15,700 nucleotides of DNA from an uncultured Collinsella sp. (GTDB lineage Bacteria > Actinomycetota > Coriobacteriia > Coriobacteriales > Coriobacteriaceae): NCBI GenBank assembly GCA_900757595.1, contig CAAEOL010000024.1, forward strand, positions 1 through 15,700, in the 5' to 3' direction. This document shows positions 15,621-15,700 of the stretch, in pieces. A program made the position numbers and the translations under genes. The notes under the pieces were generated by a model, which searched no databases, was not told the DNA's origin, and saw only the letters and a program-made list of their open reading frames with translations. Positions within the stretch are counted from its first letter, which is position 1. Every line of letters starts with the position of its first letter.

Positions 15621-15680
15621 CATGAGATTTCCTGCTCTACAGTCCTGCTCGCACGAAGAGCACATTAAGTGCTCTTCGGC
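15621..15680 (-). repeat. Structured repeat element, copy B, upstream of ptsH
   Basis: Read on the minus strand this matches copy A at the left edge: hairpin CGAAGAGCAC-TTAAT-GTGCTCTTCG (15678-15654), then GAGCAGG (15650-15644), ACTGTA, GAGCAGG (15637-15631) and CTCATG. An extra outer pairing CGCACGA/TCGTGCG (15687-15681 with 15656-15650) is possible as an alternative fold. It points toward ptsH, 170 bases away. The rest of the region to the gene holds GC-rich repeats (15590-15620) and an imperfect GGACAG/CTGTCC stem but no recognisable gene. Confidence 0.6.
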
Positions 15681-15700
15681 TCGTGCGGAACTCGCGATAA

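Noticed and set aside
1..15700. Terminal inverted repeats of a large mobile element, suggested by the paired elements at both edges
   Set aside because: The enclosed genes are core metabolism, there is no transposase or integrase, and both copies sit inside normal upstream regions; the placement at the edges is probably due to how the window was cut.

Overview
The window reads as chromosomal DNA of a high-G+C, anaerobic Gram-positive actinobacterium. It is most like a Coriobacteriia gut lineage such as Collinsella. That placement is an inference from protein style, base composition and gene content, not from a database match. The content is mostly housekeeping metabolism, envelope and transport genes. 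There is no phage, CRISPR array, insertion sequence or toxin module.

Layout from left to right. At the left edge a structured repeat (A) lies just before a single-chain L-serine dehydratase (102-1709, +). Next is a membrane-anchored L,D-transpeptidase (1827-3572, +) with its own promoter. A three-gene MacA/MacB-type export operon follows (3702-7107, +), with overlapping start and stop codons. A long perfect inverted repeat (7121-7187) separates it from genes on the minus strand: a TetR-family regulator (7210-7821), a YbhN/UPF0104-type flippase-like membrane protein (7940-9244), tRNA-Glu(CTC) with a clear promoter and terminator (9396-9472), and a CCA-adding/poly(A) polymerase-family nucleotidyltransferase (9624-11018).

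The right third is a minus-strand sugar-phosphotransfer cluster transcribed right to left. It runs ptsH (HPr), ptsI (Enzyme I), a 1-phosphofructokinase-family kinase, tandem terminators, and a second paralogous kinase of identical length with its own promoter-like -10 and terminator. HPr and Enzyme I supply phosphate from phosphoenolpyruvate to sugar permeases. The PfkB-family kinases would act on the resulting ketohexose phosphates. No Enzyme II permease is in the window, so the sugar is not fixed by context.

The least explained signal is a pair of about 60-bp structured elements in opposite orientation at the two ends (1-61 and 15621-15680). Each points into a metabolic gene (serine dehydratase, ptsH). 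They share a 10-bp hairpin with one compensatory base-pair change and a downstream pair of GAGCAGG repeats. I cannot assign them to a known RNA or operator class. The other notable non-coding feature is the perfect 22-bp inverted repeat at 7121-7187.
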